In this document: in pieces, positions 1-6,919 of the stretch
Layout of the letters: every line of letters begins with the position of its first letter
How positions within the stretch are numbered: position 1 is the stretch's first letter
Assembly: GCA_043801935.1 (NCBI GenBank)
Contig: JAZDLO010000103.1
Coordinates: 1 to 7,521, forward strand
Source: JAZDLO01 sp043801935
GTDB taxonomy: Bacteria > Actinomycetota > Thermoleophilia > RBG-16-64-13
DNA: 7,521 bases
Direction of reading: 5' to 3'
Program-made: the position numbers and the translations under genes
The notes under the pieces: model-generated
Database searches by the model: none
Told to the model about the DNA's origin: nothing
The model's input: only the letters and a program-made list of their open reading frames with translations

Positions 1-630
1 CATCAGCTCGTAGAAGCCATGGCCAACATGAAGGAGAAAGAAGCTCTTTCGCTCGTCGATGAGATGCTGGAGAAGGGCGAGGACCCCAACCAGATCCTGG
101 ACCTCACCTCCCAGGCCATGCAGGTAGTGGGGGAACGCTACCAGGAAGGCACCTACTTCCTGCCCGAGCTCATCATGAGCGGGGAGATGTTAAAGAAGAT
201 CGGGGAGGTGCTCAAACCCCATCTGGCCGCCCAGCAGGAACAGACCAAGAAACTGGGCCGGGTGGTGTTGGGTACGGTACGGGGCGACATCCACGACATC
301 GGCAAAGACATCGTGGGCTTCATGCTGGAAGTGAACGGCTTCGAGGTCTTCGACCTGGGCATAGACCAGCCGGAGGAGAACTTCGTTGCCGCCGTCAAAG
401 AGCATGTTCCCCAGGTGTTGGCTCTCTCCGGGTTCCTCAGTGTGGCTTTCGACTCCATGAAGTCCACCATCCACGAGGTGGAAGCCGCCGGACTGCGCCC
501 CGGCCTGAAAGTGATCATCGGCGGGGGGCAGATGGACGAGACCGTGCGCAAGTACACCGGGGCCGACGCCTACGGCGATGATGCCATGGCGGCGGTGGCT
601 TTTGCCAAAGAGACCGTGGGGGTGAGCTAG
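1..630 (+). CDS. Corrinoid (B12)-binding methyl-carrier protein, MtaC/MtbC-like, 5' end cut by window
   Basis: Cytoplasmic carrier that holds a cobamide and shuttles a methyl group between two methyltransferases. Numbering from the ATG at 19, an N-terminal helical cap (about residues 1-75, ending in a YFLPEL-type segment) is followed by a Rossmann-like B12 domain. That domain shows the signature D90-x-H92-x-x-G95, where H92 is the lower cobalt ligand, then a Ser in LSGFLS (S137) and a GGG turn (168-170) expected to cradle the nucleotide tail. The frame is open through base 1, and the residues before M1 (HQLVEA) fit the first cap helix of this family, so the true start is probably upstream and ATG 19 is internal. 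The stop is TAG, two bases before the next gene, so co-translation is likely. The family is clear. The methyl donor (methanol, methylamine, methoxy-aromatic, betaine or other) is not determinable. Confidence 0.93.
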   Translation, partial: HQLVEAMANMKEKEALSLVDEMLEKGEDPNQILDLTSQAMQVVGERYQEGTYFLPELIMSGEMLKKIGEVLKPHLAAQQEQTKKLGRVVLGTVRGDIHDIGKDIVGFMLEVNGFEVFDLGIDQPEENFVAAVKEHVPQVLALSGFLSVAFDSMKSTIHEVEAAGLRPGLKVIIGGGQMDETVRKYTGADAYGDDAMAAVAFAKETVGVS

Positions 631-632
631 CC

Positions 633-1967
633 ATGGCGGAGAAAGCCTGGGCGGACATGACCGCCGATGAGAGACGGGCCTGGCGCATCGAGCGCTGGCG
701 TAACCCGGACGTCGAGTTCGTGAGCCCGGAAGCCGAAGCCGACTACACGGCCCGGGTGGAGCGGCTCCTCGCAGCCGTCAACCTGCAGAAGCCTGACCGG
801 GTACCGGTGAGCCTCATCGGCGGCTTCTGGCCGGCAGTGTGGGGCGGGATCACCCCGCACGAGGCGATGAACGACCCCGCGCGGGCGGCCGAGGTGTGGA
901 AGGACTTCAATCTGGAGTTTCAACTGGACACCCAAGTCAGTCCGCTGTTCGCGGCAGTGTCCGCTCAGATGTTGGAGGACCTGGACTACAGGTCGTATTC
1001 CTGGCCCGGCCAGGGGGTGGCCAAGGAAGCGAGCTTCCAGTACAACGAAAAGGAGTGGATGCTCCCGGAGGAGTATGACCACCTGATCTCCGACCCCTCC
1101 GACTACATGCTCCGCACCTATCTGCCCCGCACCGTGGGGGCCTTCGCCGGCTTCGGCAGTCTCTCCTCGTTCTGGGACTTCATCGAGATGCCCTTCTCGT
1201 CATTCCACATGGGCGGGTGGGGTTCCCCGGAGATGACGGAGGGGCTGGAGAGGTTGGCGGCCGCGTCCCGCTCGGCCGATGAGTGGGCCGATAATATGTT
1301 CGGTCTGGTGGATAAGCTGAAAATGGCCGGCTACCCCGGCTACTTCGCGGGCGGGTCCAAAGCTCCCTTCGACATCCTCGGCGATACCATGCGGGGTACC
1401 AGGGGATTGATCATGGACATGTTCCGCTACCCCGACAAGGTGCTGGCCGCCTGCGAACGTCTTGTGCCCGTGGCCATCGACTGGGCTCTCAAGCGTCCCG
1501 GGGTGCTGGGTACGCCCTTCATCTTCCTGCCTCTGCACAAGGGCGCGGACGGCTTCATGAGCGACGAGCAGTTCCGCACGTTCTACTGGCCGACCCTGAG
1601 GGCGGTCATCCTAGGCCTCATCGAGGAGGGCGTCATTCCTTTCATGTTCGCAGAGGGAGGCTACAACACGCGGCTCGAGGCCATCATGGACCTGCCCAAG
1701 GGCAAGACGGTCTGGTTGTTCGACCAAACGGATATGGCGCGGGCGAAACAGACCATCGGCCAACTGGCCTGTATCCAGGGCAATGTACCCTTATCCATGA
1801 TGTACGCCGGAACGCCGGAAGAAACGGCGGCATATTGTCGCGCTCTGATCGACTCGGCAGGTGAGGGGGGCGGATTCATCCTAGACACCGGCGCGGTGGC
1901 CGACTCGGGCAACGTAGAGAACCTGCGCGCCATGATTAAGACGGCTGAGGAGTATGGCCGGTACTGA
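633..1967 (+). CDS. Uroporphyrinogen decarboxylase (URO-D) family protein, probable corrinoid-dependent methyltransferase
   Basis: A 444-residue cytoplasmic TIM-barrel protein of the URO-D superfamily, which includes the MtaA/MtbA corrinoid:thiol methyltransferases and relatives that demethylate substrates. It is about 100 residues longer than MtaA/MtbA, mainly through an N-terminal extension (about 1-45). Family marks seen are the KPDRVPV segment near residue 54, PLHKGADGFM (300-309), FYWP, the CIQGNVP turn (380-386) and the closing GGGFIL strand (412-417). It is unlikely to be heme-pathway HemE: it is much longer and sits beside a corrinoid carrier. The H-x-C plus distal C zinc motif of MtaA/MtbA is not conserved: the aligned positions appear to be F339, E341 and A421. 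Possible remaining ligands are H302, E341 and C380. The start follows GGTGAG (621-626) with a 6-base gap, inside the end of the carrier gene. Family is confident; the methyl substrate and direction are inferred only from context. Confidence 0.85.
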   Translation: MAEKAWADMTADERRAWRIERWRNPDVEFVSPEAEADYTARVERLLAAVNLQKPDRVPVSLIGGFWPAVWGGITPHEAMNDPARAAEVWKDFNLEFQLDTQVSPLFAAVSAQMLEDLDYRSYSWPGQGVAKEASFQYNEKEWMLPEEYDHLISDPSDYMLRTYLPRTVGAFAGFGSLSSFWDFIEMPFSSFHMGGWGSPEMTEGLERLAAASRSADEWADNMFGLVDKLKMAGYPGYFAGGSKAPFDILGDTMRGTRGLIMDMFRYPDKVLAACERLVPVAIDWALKRPGVLGTPFIFLPLHKGADGFMSDEQFRTFYWPTLRAVILGLIEEGVIPFMFAEGGYNTRLEAIMDLPKGKTVWLFDQTDMARAKQTIGQLACIQGNVPLSMMYAGTPEETAAYCRALIDSAGEGGGFILDTGAVADSGNVENLRAMIKTAEEYGRY

Positions 1968-1969
1968 TC

Positions 1970-2005
1970 GCGGCCGGGGCCTTAGCCAAAGAGACAGTGG
2001 GGATG
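1970..2005 (+). pseudogene. Remnant of the 3' end of a second corrinoid-protein gene
   Basis: Reading from 1970 in the frame of base 1967, these codons translate as AAGALAKETVGM. The last codons of the intact corrinoid gene (589-624) give AAVAFAKETVGV. At base level 30 of 36 positions match by hand alignment without gaps, and four of the six differences are at third codon positions, as expected for diverged coding copies. The match starts just after the stop of the URO-D-like gene (1965-1967). The usual terminal stop is gone, and the frame runs on to a TGA at 2096-2098 with no recognisable homology. The simplest reading is a scar from a duplicated or deleted carrier/methyltransferase unit. 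Chance similarity is less likely but possible because the segment is short. Confidence 0.5.
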
Positions 2006-2077
2006 GCTTACGAGGGGAGGGGGATCTTGGGGGAAAGGCTCTCGGATGGTTTCAGGGGAGAATCGATTAGTACACAC

Positions 2078-2087
2078 GGAGGGAGGA
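2078..2087 (+). promoter_or_regulatory. Strong ribosome binding site for the binding-protein gene
   Basis: GGAGGGAGGA lies 7 bases before the ATG at 2095 and fixes that start. It is one of the best Shine-Dalgarno matches in the window, fitting a binding protein made in excess over its membrane partners. I could not assign a convincing -35/-10 pair in the 127-base gap before this gene, although a promoter there is plausible. Confidence 0.75.
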
Positions 2088-2094
2088 CCACACG

Positions 2095-3513
2095 ATGAGG
2101 CAAGATGATGGAGATCCCAAAACCAACGAAGAAGAAGGTCTGATCGCGAGCAAAGCGGTCAGCCGGCGTGAGTTCTTGAAGTACGCCGGTGTCGCCGGGG
2201 CCGTGGTCGGCCTTGGCGGCGGTCTGGGCGGACTGATCGCCGCCTGCGGCGGCGAGACCACCACCACAGCCGGCCCGACCACGACCGCGGGCGGCACCGC
2301 CACTACGGCCGCCGGTGCGACCACGACGGTCGCGTCGGGCCCGGAACCGCCGGCGGTGGACAAGATCGTCATCGGCGCGGCGCGTCCGATCTCCGGCGTT
2401 AACGCGATATTCGAGGAGGCCCACTTCGGCCCCGCCTACAAGCTGTGGGTGCAAGATGTGAACGCAGAGGGCGGCATTACCGTGGCCGGCAAGCCGCTGC
2501 CCATCGAGATGAAGGTGTACGACGACCAGAGCGACCTGGACCAGAGCATGCGCCTCATGGCGAAGCTCATGGAGGAGGACAAGGTCGACTTCATATTCGC
2601 GCCGTGTAGCACCGCGTTCCTGTTCGCGGCGGCCGGCGTGGCCAACGCGCACGAATATATCCTGATGAGCTCCGAGGGCGGGGCCACCACGCTCGAGACC
2701 GAGATGGCCAAAGGGGCGCTGCCCTGGTACTTCCAGGTCCTCAACTACTCCAACCACTATCAGATGCCCGTGATGGCGGAGATCATGGGGGAATTGGGCG
2801 CGAAGACCTGCTCGATCGGCTACATCGACGACTTGCACGGCATCGAGTATCAGGCGCAGGCGCAGGTCTTCTTCTCCGGCGCGGGGATCGACATCCTGAG
2901 CAACACTCCGATCCCACCCGGCATCAAGGATGTGTCGAGCATCGTGAAGAAGTGGCAGGACGAGAACGCGGACCTTGTCTGCTCCTTCCAGTACCCGCCT
3001 GAGAACATCCTGACCATATCGACGATGATGCAGCTCAACCACAATCCCAAAGCCTTCTTGGGCGGCCCTGGTTGCTCCACCCAGGCCATCTTCGACATCT
3101 GGCAAGGTGCGGCGGACCAGATCATGTTCGAAGGGGCGTGGACGTACGAGTCGAGCCCTGAGGTCAAGGCCTACTACGACAAGCTCGCCGCCTTCGTGGG
3201 CGGCCCAGCGAACGTCGACTTCTGGGGCTCTTTGATCTACAAGGGCCAGCTCGACTTCTTCAAGATGGCCATCGAGGAGGCTGCAACTCTGGAGCAGGCC
3301 GTTGTTGCCGATGTCATGCGCACGGCGCGCTACAAGACGCTTCTGAGCATGCCCAACGACACGTTCTTCACCAACCAGATCTTGGACGTCTCCTCCTATG
3401 CCGGCCAGATCGGTCAGTGGCAGAACAGTGTCCCGCAGGTCATCGACCCAGGCGACAAGCGCACGGCTGCTCCTATCTATCCCAAGCAGCCTTGGCCTGC
3501 GATGCCGTCCTAA
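2095..3513 (+). CDS. Solute-binding lipoprotein of a branched-chain amino acid type (Liv/HAAT) ABC importer
   Basis: Extracytoplasmic receptor that captures the solute and delivers it to the permeases encoded downstream. The 472-residue product starts with a twin-arginine signal (SRREFLK, R24-R25), a Gly/Ala-rich hydrophobic stretch (about 30-50) and a lipobox LIAAC, with C51 the expected lipidated residue. This implies Tat export and membrane anchoring rather than free periplasmic release. Residues 55-82 form a Thr/Ala/Gly-rich disordered linker, common in actinobacterial lipoproteins. From about residue 88 (DKIVIGAARPISG) to the end is a type I periplasmic binding fold of the Peripla_BP_6 kind. 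This family also binds aromatic acids, amides and other solutes, so 'branched-chain amino acid' is a family name, not a substrate call. Start supported by the GGAGGGAGGA site. A hairpin follows the stop. Confidence 0.92.
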   Translation: MRQDDGDPKTNEEEGLIASKAVSRREFLKYAGVAGAVVGLGGGLGGLIAACGGETTTTAGPTTTAGGTATTAAGATTTVASGPEPPAVDKIVIGAARPISGVNAIFEEAHFGPAYKLWVQDVNAEGGITVAGKPLPIEMKVYDDQSDLDQSMRLMAKLMEEDKVDFIFAPCSTAFLFAAAGVANAHEYILMSSEGGATTLETEMAKGALPWYFQVLNYSNHYQMPVMAEIMGELGAKTCSIGYIDDLHGIEYQAQAQVFFSGAGIDILSNTPIPPGIKDVSSIVKKWQDENADLVCSFQYPPENILTISTMMQLNHNPKAFLGGPGCSTQAIFDIWQGAADQIMFEGAWTYESSPEVKAYYDKLAAFVGGPANVDFWGSLIYKGQLDFFKMAIEEAATLEQAVVADVMRTARYKTLLSMPNDTFFTNQILDVSSYAGQIGQWQNSVPQVIDPGDKRTAAPIYPKQPWPAMPS

Positions 3514-3560
3514 CAAAGAGCAGATGCAGCTACAGACTCATTACGTGCTGAGCTGATCAG

Positions 3561-3594
3561 GCCCTCGGGCGCGTCGAGAGGCGCGCCCGAGGGC
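3561..3594 (+). terminator. Strong GNRA-capped stem-loop between binding protein and permease genes
   Basis: GCCCTCGGGCGCG (3561-3573) pairs perfectly with CGCGCCCGAGGGC (3582-3594). A T-G wobble and a C-G pair extend the stem to 15 pairs around a GAGA tetraloop (3576-3579). No run of T follows (next bases are GACCTTCTG), so a standard intrinsic terminator is not certain. In this position, after a binding-protein gene and before its permeases, such a hairpin commonly gives partial termination or protects the upstream mRNA 3' end, raising the binding protein over the membrane parts. That role is inferred. Confidence 0.7.
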
Positions 3595-3633
3595 GACCTT
3601 CTGCCGCGGGCTCGGTCATACAGCAGACGAAAA

Positions 3634-3638
3634 AAGGA
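3634..3638 (+). promoter_or_regulatory. Ribosome binding site for the first permease gene
   Basis: AAGGA, within an A-rich stretch, ends 6 bases before the ATG at 3645 and supports that start. The remaining bases of the 131-base gap upstream hold the hairpin at 3561-3594 and no convincing open frame. Confidence 0.6.
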
Positions 3639-3644
3639 TCTTGG

Positions 3645-4508
3645 ATGGTAGCACTCAGGGACATCATTATCACGGGGCTGCTACTCGGGGGCATCTTCGC
3701 TCTTGTCTCCGTGGGATTGAGCCTGCAATACGGAGTGGCGCGCGTCCTCAACGTGGCGCACGGCGAATTGATCATGGTAGGGGCGTTCGTCACGTTCTGG
3801 CTGTTCAGCAGTACTATCCAGCTCAATCCGCTGGTATCCATCTTGATCACAGCTCCCATGATCTTCGTCATAGGTTGGGTCCTCCACTCGACCCTCTTCC
3901 GCCGTCTCATGAATACCTCCCCCTCGCTCGAGGTTTTCGAGGGCAAGTCCATGCTGGCGTCATTCGGGCTGCTCTATGTCGTGCAGAACATAGCCCGGAT
4001 CATCTGGGGCTCTCAGACCTACCAGGTCAACTACCTGAACCGCACCGTCACCGGCGCGCAGATCCCGCTCAACCGTCTAGTCTCCCTGGGGATTGTGATC
4101 GTCATAGGTGTAGTCTTCTACTTCTTCCTGGCCCGCACGCGTATGGGCAAGGCCATCCGGGCTTCGGCTCAGGACCCGACCACAGCCGGACTTATGGGTG
4201 TCAACATCAACCACGTGCTGGCGATCTGCTTCGGACTGGGTCTGGGCATGGCCGGCATCGCCGGCAGTCTGCTCAGCACCGTCTACGCGATCCAGACGAG
4301 CATGGGGCTTCAGTACACAGTCATCGCCATGATCGTGGTGGTGCTGGGGGGCCTGGGCAGCATCACGGGGGCCATGATCGGCGGCGTCGTCCTGGGAATC
4401 GTGTCGCAGCTCGTCACCTATTTCCAGCCGACCATGACCTTCATCGCTTACTACGTCATCTTCATCCTGTTGCTGCTGGCAAGGCCCAAAGGGATCATGG
4501 GTAAGTAG
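3645..4508 (+). CDS. livH: Liv/HAAT-type ABC importer, LivH-like permease
   Basis: Integral inner-membrane subunit that forms the translocation path together with the next gene's product. The 287-residue length is usual for LivH. About eight hydrophobic segments can be seen (roughly residues 8-28, 40-56, 62-84, 103-120, 143-163, 188-210, 222-250 and 255-282). The cytoplasmic coupling loop that contacts the ATPases is the EAA-like stretch at 163-187 (ARTRMGKAIRASAQDP..., ending GLMGVN). The conserved GGLGS turn (235-239) follows. N-terminal features typical of the family are the LQYGVARVLNVAHGE segment around residues 27-41. It ends TAG only two bases before the next ATG, so the two permeases are expected to be co-translated. 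Substrate unknown. Confidence 0.93.
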   Translation: MVALRDIIITGLLLGGIFALVSVGLSLQYGVARVLNVAHGELIMVGAFVTFWLFSSTIQLNPLVSILITAPMIFVIGWVLHSTLFRRLMNTSPSLEVFEGKSMLASFGLLYVVQNIARIIWGSQTYQVNYLNRTVTGAQIPLNRLVSLGIVIVIGVVFYFFLARTRMGKAIRASAQDPTTAGLMGVNINHVLAICFGLGLGMAGIAGSLLSTVYAIQTSMGLQYTVIAMIVVVLGGLGSITGAMIGGVVLGIVSQLVTYFQPTMTFIAYYVIFILLLLARPKGIMGK

Positions 4509-4510
4509 CT

Positions 4511-5461
4511 ATGAATACCAAGAGCCTCACAACATCAAGATGGATCTCCCTGGCCCTGCTAGCCGTCATTTTCGTGCTGCTCGCTCTGCTTCCCACGATC
4601 ACCCAGGGATACTGGGTCACGCTGATGACCGATATCCTCAGATTCGCCATTCTGGCCGTCGCCTGGGTGATCTTCTCGGGTCCCACCGGGTACATGTCCC
4701 TAGCGACCGCTGCCTTCTTCGGTCTTGGCTTCTACGTCGCGGCCCTCTACAACGGCCCCCTCCCCTTTGCCGCGGTGATCATCATCGCCGGGATCGTGTC
4801 TTTCGTGGTGGCGCTGGCAGTCGGTGCTCTGACGCTGCGGCTCAGGGGCGTCTACTTCGCCATCTTCACCTTCGCGCTGGTGTTGCTGGTCCAGAACGTG
4901 GTTCTAGAGGTCGAGCGGATAGTGACCGGGACGCGGGGCCGCTTCGTCGAGGTGGAGACCGTGTCGACGGCCTACTACGCCATGTTCATCGTGGCCCTGT
5001 TGACGATCATCGCGGCCGTCCTGATAAAGCGGTCGCGTTACGGCCTCGCGCTGCAGAGCATCGGCGAGTACGAGGAAGCCGCCGCCCACAGCGGGATCAA
5101 CGTCGTCCGGACCAAAGTTCTCACGTTCGGTGTTTCCGCTATCTTCATGGGCATGGCGGGAGCCATCATAGCCACCCGGCGCACGTACATCGATCCGGGG
5201 ATCGCCTTCAACCTGAACACGTCGTTCCTGCCGGTGCTCATGGCGATGTTCGGCGGCATGGGTAATCTGGTCGGCCCGGTGGTCGGTGCCGCCGTGTTCA
5301 CCTACATCGGGGAGCTCCTGCTAACCCGGTTCCCGGATCTATACATGCTCCTCTTCGGCGTGGTCCTGATCCTGGCTATCACGTTCATGCCAAACGGGAT
5401 TCTGGGGTTGGCGCAGCAAGCTTGGCGCAAGATCAGAGGAGGTCGACGTGGCCCTGCTTGA
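4511..5461 (+). CDS. livM: Liv/HAAT-type ABC importer, LivM-like permease
   Basis: Second membrane subunit of the importer, 316 residues, a normal length for LivM. It has a short N-terminal tail, then multiple hydrophobic segments. The family motif GPTGYMSLATAAFFGLG (about 56-72) corresponds to the usual GYTGQLSLGHAAFFGIG, here with T and A replacing the usual G and H. The cytoplasmic EAA-like loop is at about 174-198 (RSRYGLALQSIGEYEEAAA, then HSGINV), and FGGMGN (247-252) matches the conserved late turn. The basic C-terminal tail (KIRGGRRGPA) overlaps the next gene by 14 bases and contains that gene's ribosome binding site. No strong site precedes its own ATG, so translation probably depends on coupling to the upstream permease. 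Confidence 0.92.
   Translation: MNTKSLTTSRWISLALLAVIFVLLALLPTITQGYWVTLMTDILRFAILAVAWVIFSGPTGYMSLATAAFFGLGFYVAALYNGPLPFAAVIIIAGIVSFVVALAVGALTLRLRGVYFAIFTFALVLLVQNVVLEVERIVTGTRGRFVEVETVSTAYYAMFIVALLTIIAAVLIKRSRYGLALQSIGEYEEAAAHSGINVVRTKVLTFGVSAIFMGMAGAIIATRRTYIDPGIAFNLNTSFLPVLMAMFGGMGNLVGPVVGAAVFTYIGELLLTRFPDLYMLLFGVVLILAITFMPNGILGLAQQAWRKIRGGRRGPA
5437..5443 (+). promoter_or_regulatory. Ribosome binding site deciding the GTG start of the LivG-like gene
   Basis: AGGAGGT is a perfect anti-16S match ending 4 bases before GTG 5448. No ATG is available nearby in this frame, so this site is the main evidence for a GTG start inside the end of the upstream permease gene. Confidence 0.8.
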
Positions 5462-6185
5462 AGGTGAGGGAGTGACTCGGTATTTCGGCGGCCTCGCCGC
5501 GGTGTCCGACGTCGACTTCTACGTAGACCAAGGAGAGATTCTCGGGCTCATAGGACCGAACGGGGCCGGCAAGACGACGCTGTTCAACCTCATCTCGGCT
5601 GCTCTAAAGCCGAAACCTGGGAAGATCACCTTCAAGGGGCTAGACATCACCCCGCTGCCTGCCCACAAGATCTGCCGGCTCGGCATCGCCCGTACCTTCC
5701 AGACGGTCAAGGTCTTCCCGCACGTCTCGGTGGTGAGGAACGTCATGGTGGGTGCGCTGTTCGGCACGGGCCACCACATGAGCTCAGCCGAAGCTGCGAA
5801 GAAGGCTGAGGAAGCCCTTGAGTTCGTCGATCTGTCGGAACTCAAAGATGCTCCGGCAGGGGACCTCACGCTGGCCGACCAGAAGCGGCTCGAAGTGGCT
5901 AGGGCCCTGGCGAGCGAGCCGGAACTGCTGCTGCTGGACGAGCTTATGGCCGGTCTCACGCGCACCGAGATAGGGGAGGCCATGAGCGACGTGAGCCAAT
6001 TGAGGGCTCGCGGCATCACGATCATCATGATCGAGCACGTGATGCACGCCATCATGGGTATCTGCGACCGTATCATGGTGCTGGACTACGGACTCAAGAT
6101 AGCCGAGGGCACGCCGGCCGAAGTCGCCGCCGATCAAAGGGTCATCGAGTGCTACCTGGGGGAGGCGACCGATGCTGGAGATTGA
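5448..6185 (+). CDS. livG: Liv/HAAT-type ABC importer ATPase, LivG-like
   Basis: Cytoplasmic ATPase that drives the importer, as a heterodimer with the next gene's product. In the 245 residues: Walker A GPNGAGKT (36-43), Q-loop glutamine Q85 in ARTFQ, signature region LTLADQ (140-145), Walker B LLLLDE (160-165) with D164 and catalytic E165, then the LivG-type MAGL D-loop area (167-170) and switch histidine H197 in IEHVM. The signature departs from the usual LSGGQ/LPYGQ (glycine replaced by A143), and the Walker B proline is leucine (DEL). Such changes occur within LivG-like subfamilies and do not imply inactivity. The C-terminus (about 215-240) keeps the LivG GTPAEV...YLGE pattern. GTG start, overlapping the upstream gene by 14 bases. 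Confidence 0.93.
   Translation: MALLEGEGVTRYFGGLAAVSDVDFYVDQGEILGLIGPNGAGKTTLFNLISAALKPKPGKITFKGLDITPLPAHKICRLGIARTFQTVKVFPHVSVVRNVMVGALFGTGHHMSSAEAAKKAEEALEFVDLSELKDAPAGDLTLADQKRLEVARALASEPELLLLDELMAGLTRTEIGEAMSDVSQLRARGITIIMIEHVMHAIMGICDRIMVLDYGLKIAEGTPAEVAADQRVIECYLGEATDAGD
6158..6165 (+). promoter_or_regulatory. Ribosome binding site for the LivF-like gene
   Basis: GGGGGAGG within the last codons of the LivG-like gene, 6 bases before ATG 6172. It supports the overlapping start and a terminate-and-reinitiate coupling between the two ATPase genes. Confidence 0.7.
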
Positions 6186-6876
6186 AGGTCTCAGTACTGC
6201 TTACGGCAGGGTACAGGTCCTATGGGATATCTCGCTGAAGGTCGAGGAGGGAGAGTTCGTCGCCCTGATCGGGTCCAACGGAGCGGGCAAGACGACTCTG
6301 ATGAGAACGATCACCGGCGTGATGAGACCCACTTCCGGCACCGTCACGTTCATGGGGAAGAGGATCGACACCCTCAGCCCCAACTCAATAGCCGATCTGG
6401 GGCTCTCGCACATCCCCGAAAGCCGCAGGCTGTTCGTCGATATGTCCGTTCGGGAAAATCTGGAGATGGGCGCGTATCTCAGGCGGTCCTGGAAGCAGCG
6501 GCGAGAGACCATGGAGGAGGTCTTCGGGCTGTTTCCCCGGCTGAAGGAAAGAGCCAACCAATTGGCCAGGACCCTGAGCGGCGGCGAGCAGCAGATGCTC
6601 GCGATGGGGCGAGGCCTGATGTCCCGGCCGAAGATGTTGCTCATCGACGAGCCTTCCAACGGCTTGGCGCCGCGGGTGGTGACCGAGGTCTTCGAGATCC
6701 TCAAGTCGCTCCACGCCCAGGGGATCACCATTCTCCTGGTCGAGCAGAACGTGCGTCAGACGCTGAACGTCGGCGACCGCGCCTATGTGCTGGAGAACGG
6801 CCACCTCGTTCTAGAGGGCGCCTGCACGCTTCTCCAAGAAAGCGACCAAATCAAAAAGGCGTACCTGGGGTTGTAG
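6172..6876 (+). CDS. livF: Liv/HAAT-type ABC importer ATPase, LivF-like
   Basis: Second cytoplasmic ATPase of the importer, 234 residues, standard LivF length. Walker A is GSNGAGKT (34-41). The Q-loop position carries E83 in the IPESRRLF segment, as is normal for LivF. The signature is canonical LSGGEQQ (135-141). Walker B is MLLIDE (155-160) followed by the LivF hallmark PSNGLAP (161-167). The switch residue is Q192 in VEQNV, again normal for LivF. Paired with the neighbour's altered signature (LTLADQ), this suggests one consensus and one degenerate nucleotide site in the heterodimer. It overlaps the previous gene by 14 bases and closes the transporter block; 99 bases separate it from the hydrolase gene. 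Confidence 0.94.
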   Translation: MLEIEGLSTAYGRVQVLWDISLKVEEGEFVALIGSNGAGKTTLMRTITGVMRPTSGTVTFMGKRIDTLSPNSIADLGLSHIPESRRLFVDMSVRENLEMGAYLRRSWKQRRETMEEVFGLFPRLKERANQLARTLSGGEQQMLAMGRGLMSRPKMLLIDEPSNGLAPRVVTEVFEILKSLHAQGITILLVEQNVRQTLNVGDRAYVLENGHLVLEGACTLLQESDQIKKAYLGL

Positions 6877-6919
6877 CTGCCCTCCGCTGGACGCCCCGGC
6901 CGCGTTCGGACGCAAGAGG

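Noticed and set aside
19..21. ATG at 19 as the true start of the corrinoid protein
   Set aside because: The frame is open to base 1, the residues before it fit the first helix of the family, and no ribosome site is visible in the 18 bases available.
628..630. TAG of the corrinoid gene as a pyrrolysine codon
   Set aside because: It falls at the natural C-terminus of a carrier protein, not inside an MttB/MtmB/MtbB-type methyltransferase, and the next gene starts two bases later.
633..1967. URO-D-fold protein as heme-pathway HemE
   Set aside because: It is much longer than HemE, its neighbour is a corrinoid carrier, and no other heme gene is present.
2255..2340. Repetitive ACC/ACG-rich tract as a DNA repeat or CRISPR-like element
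   Set aside because: It is in frame and encodes the Thr/Ala/Gly linker of the lipoprotein; the repeat units are irregular.
2008..3516. 502-codon open frame on the minus strand opposite the binding-protein gene
   Set aside because: Composition is a GC-rich antisense shadow (long runs of R, G, H, V, D), there is no recognisable domain, and the plus strand here has a clear Tat lipoprotein with a good ribosome site.
3641..4504. 287-codon plus-strand frame nearly coincident with the LivH-like gene
   Set aside because: Frame-shifted shadow rich in H, R and G with no membrane segments; the frame starting at 3645 gives a complete permease.
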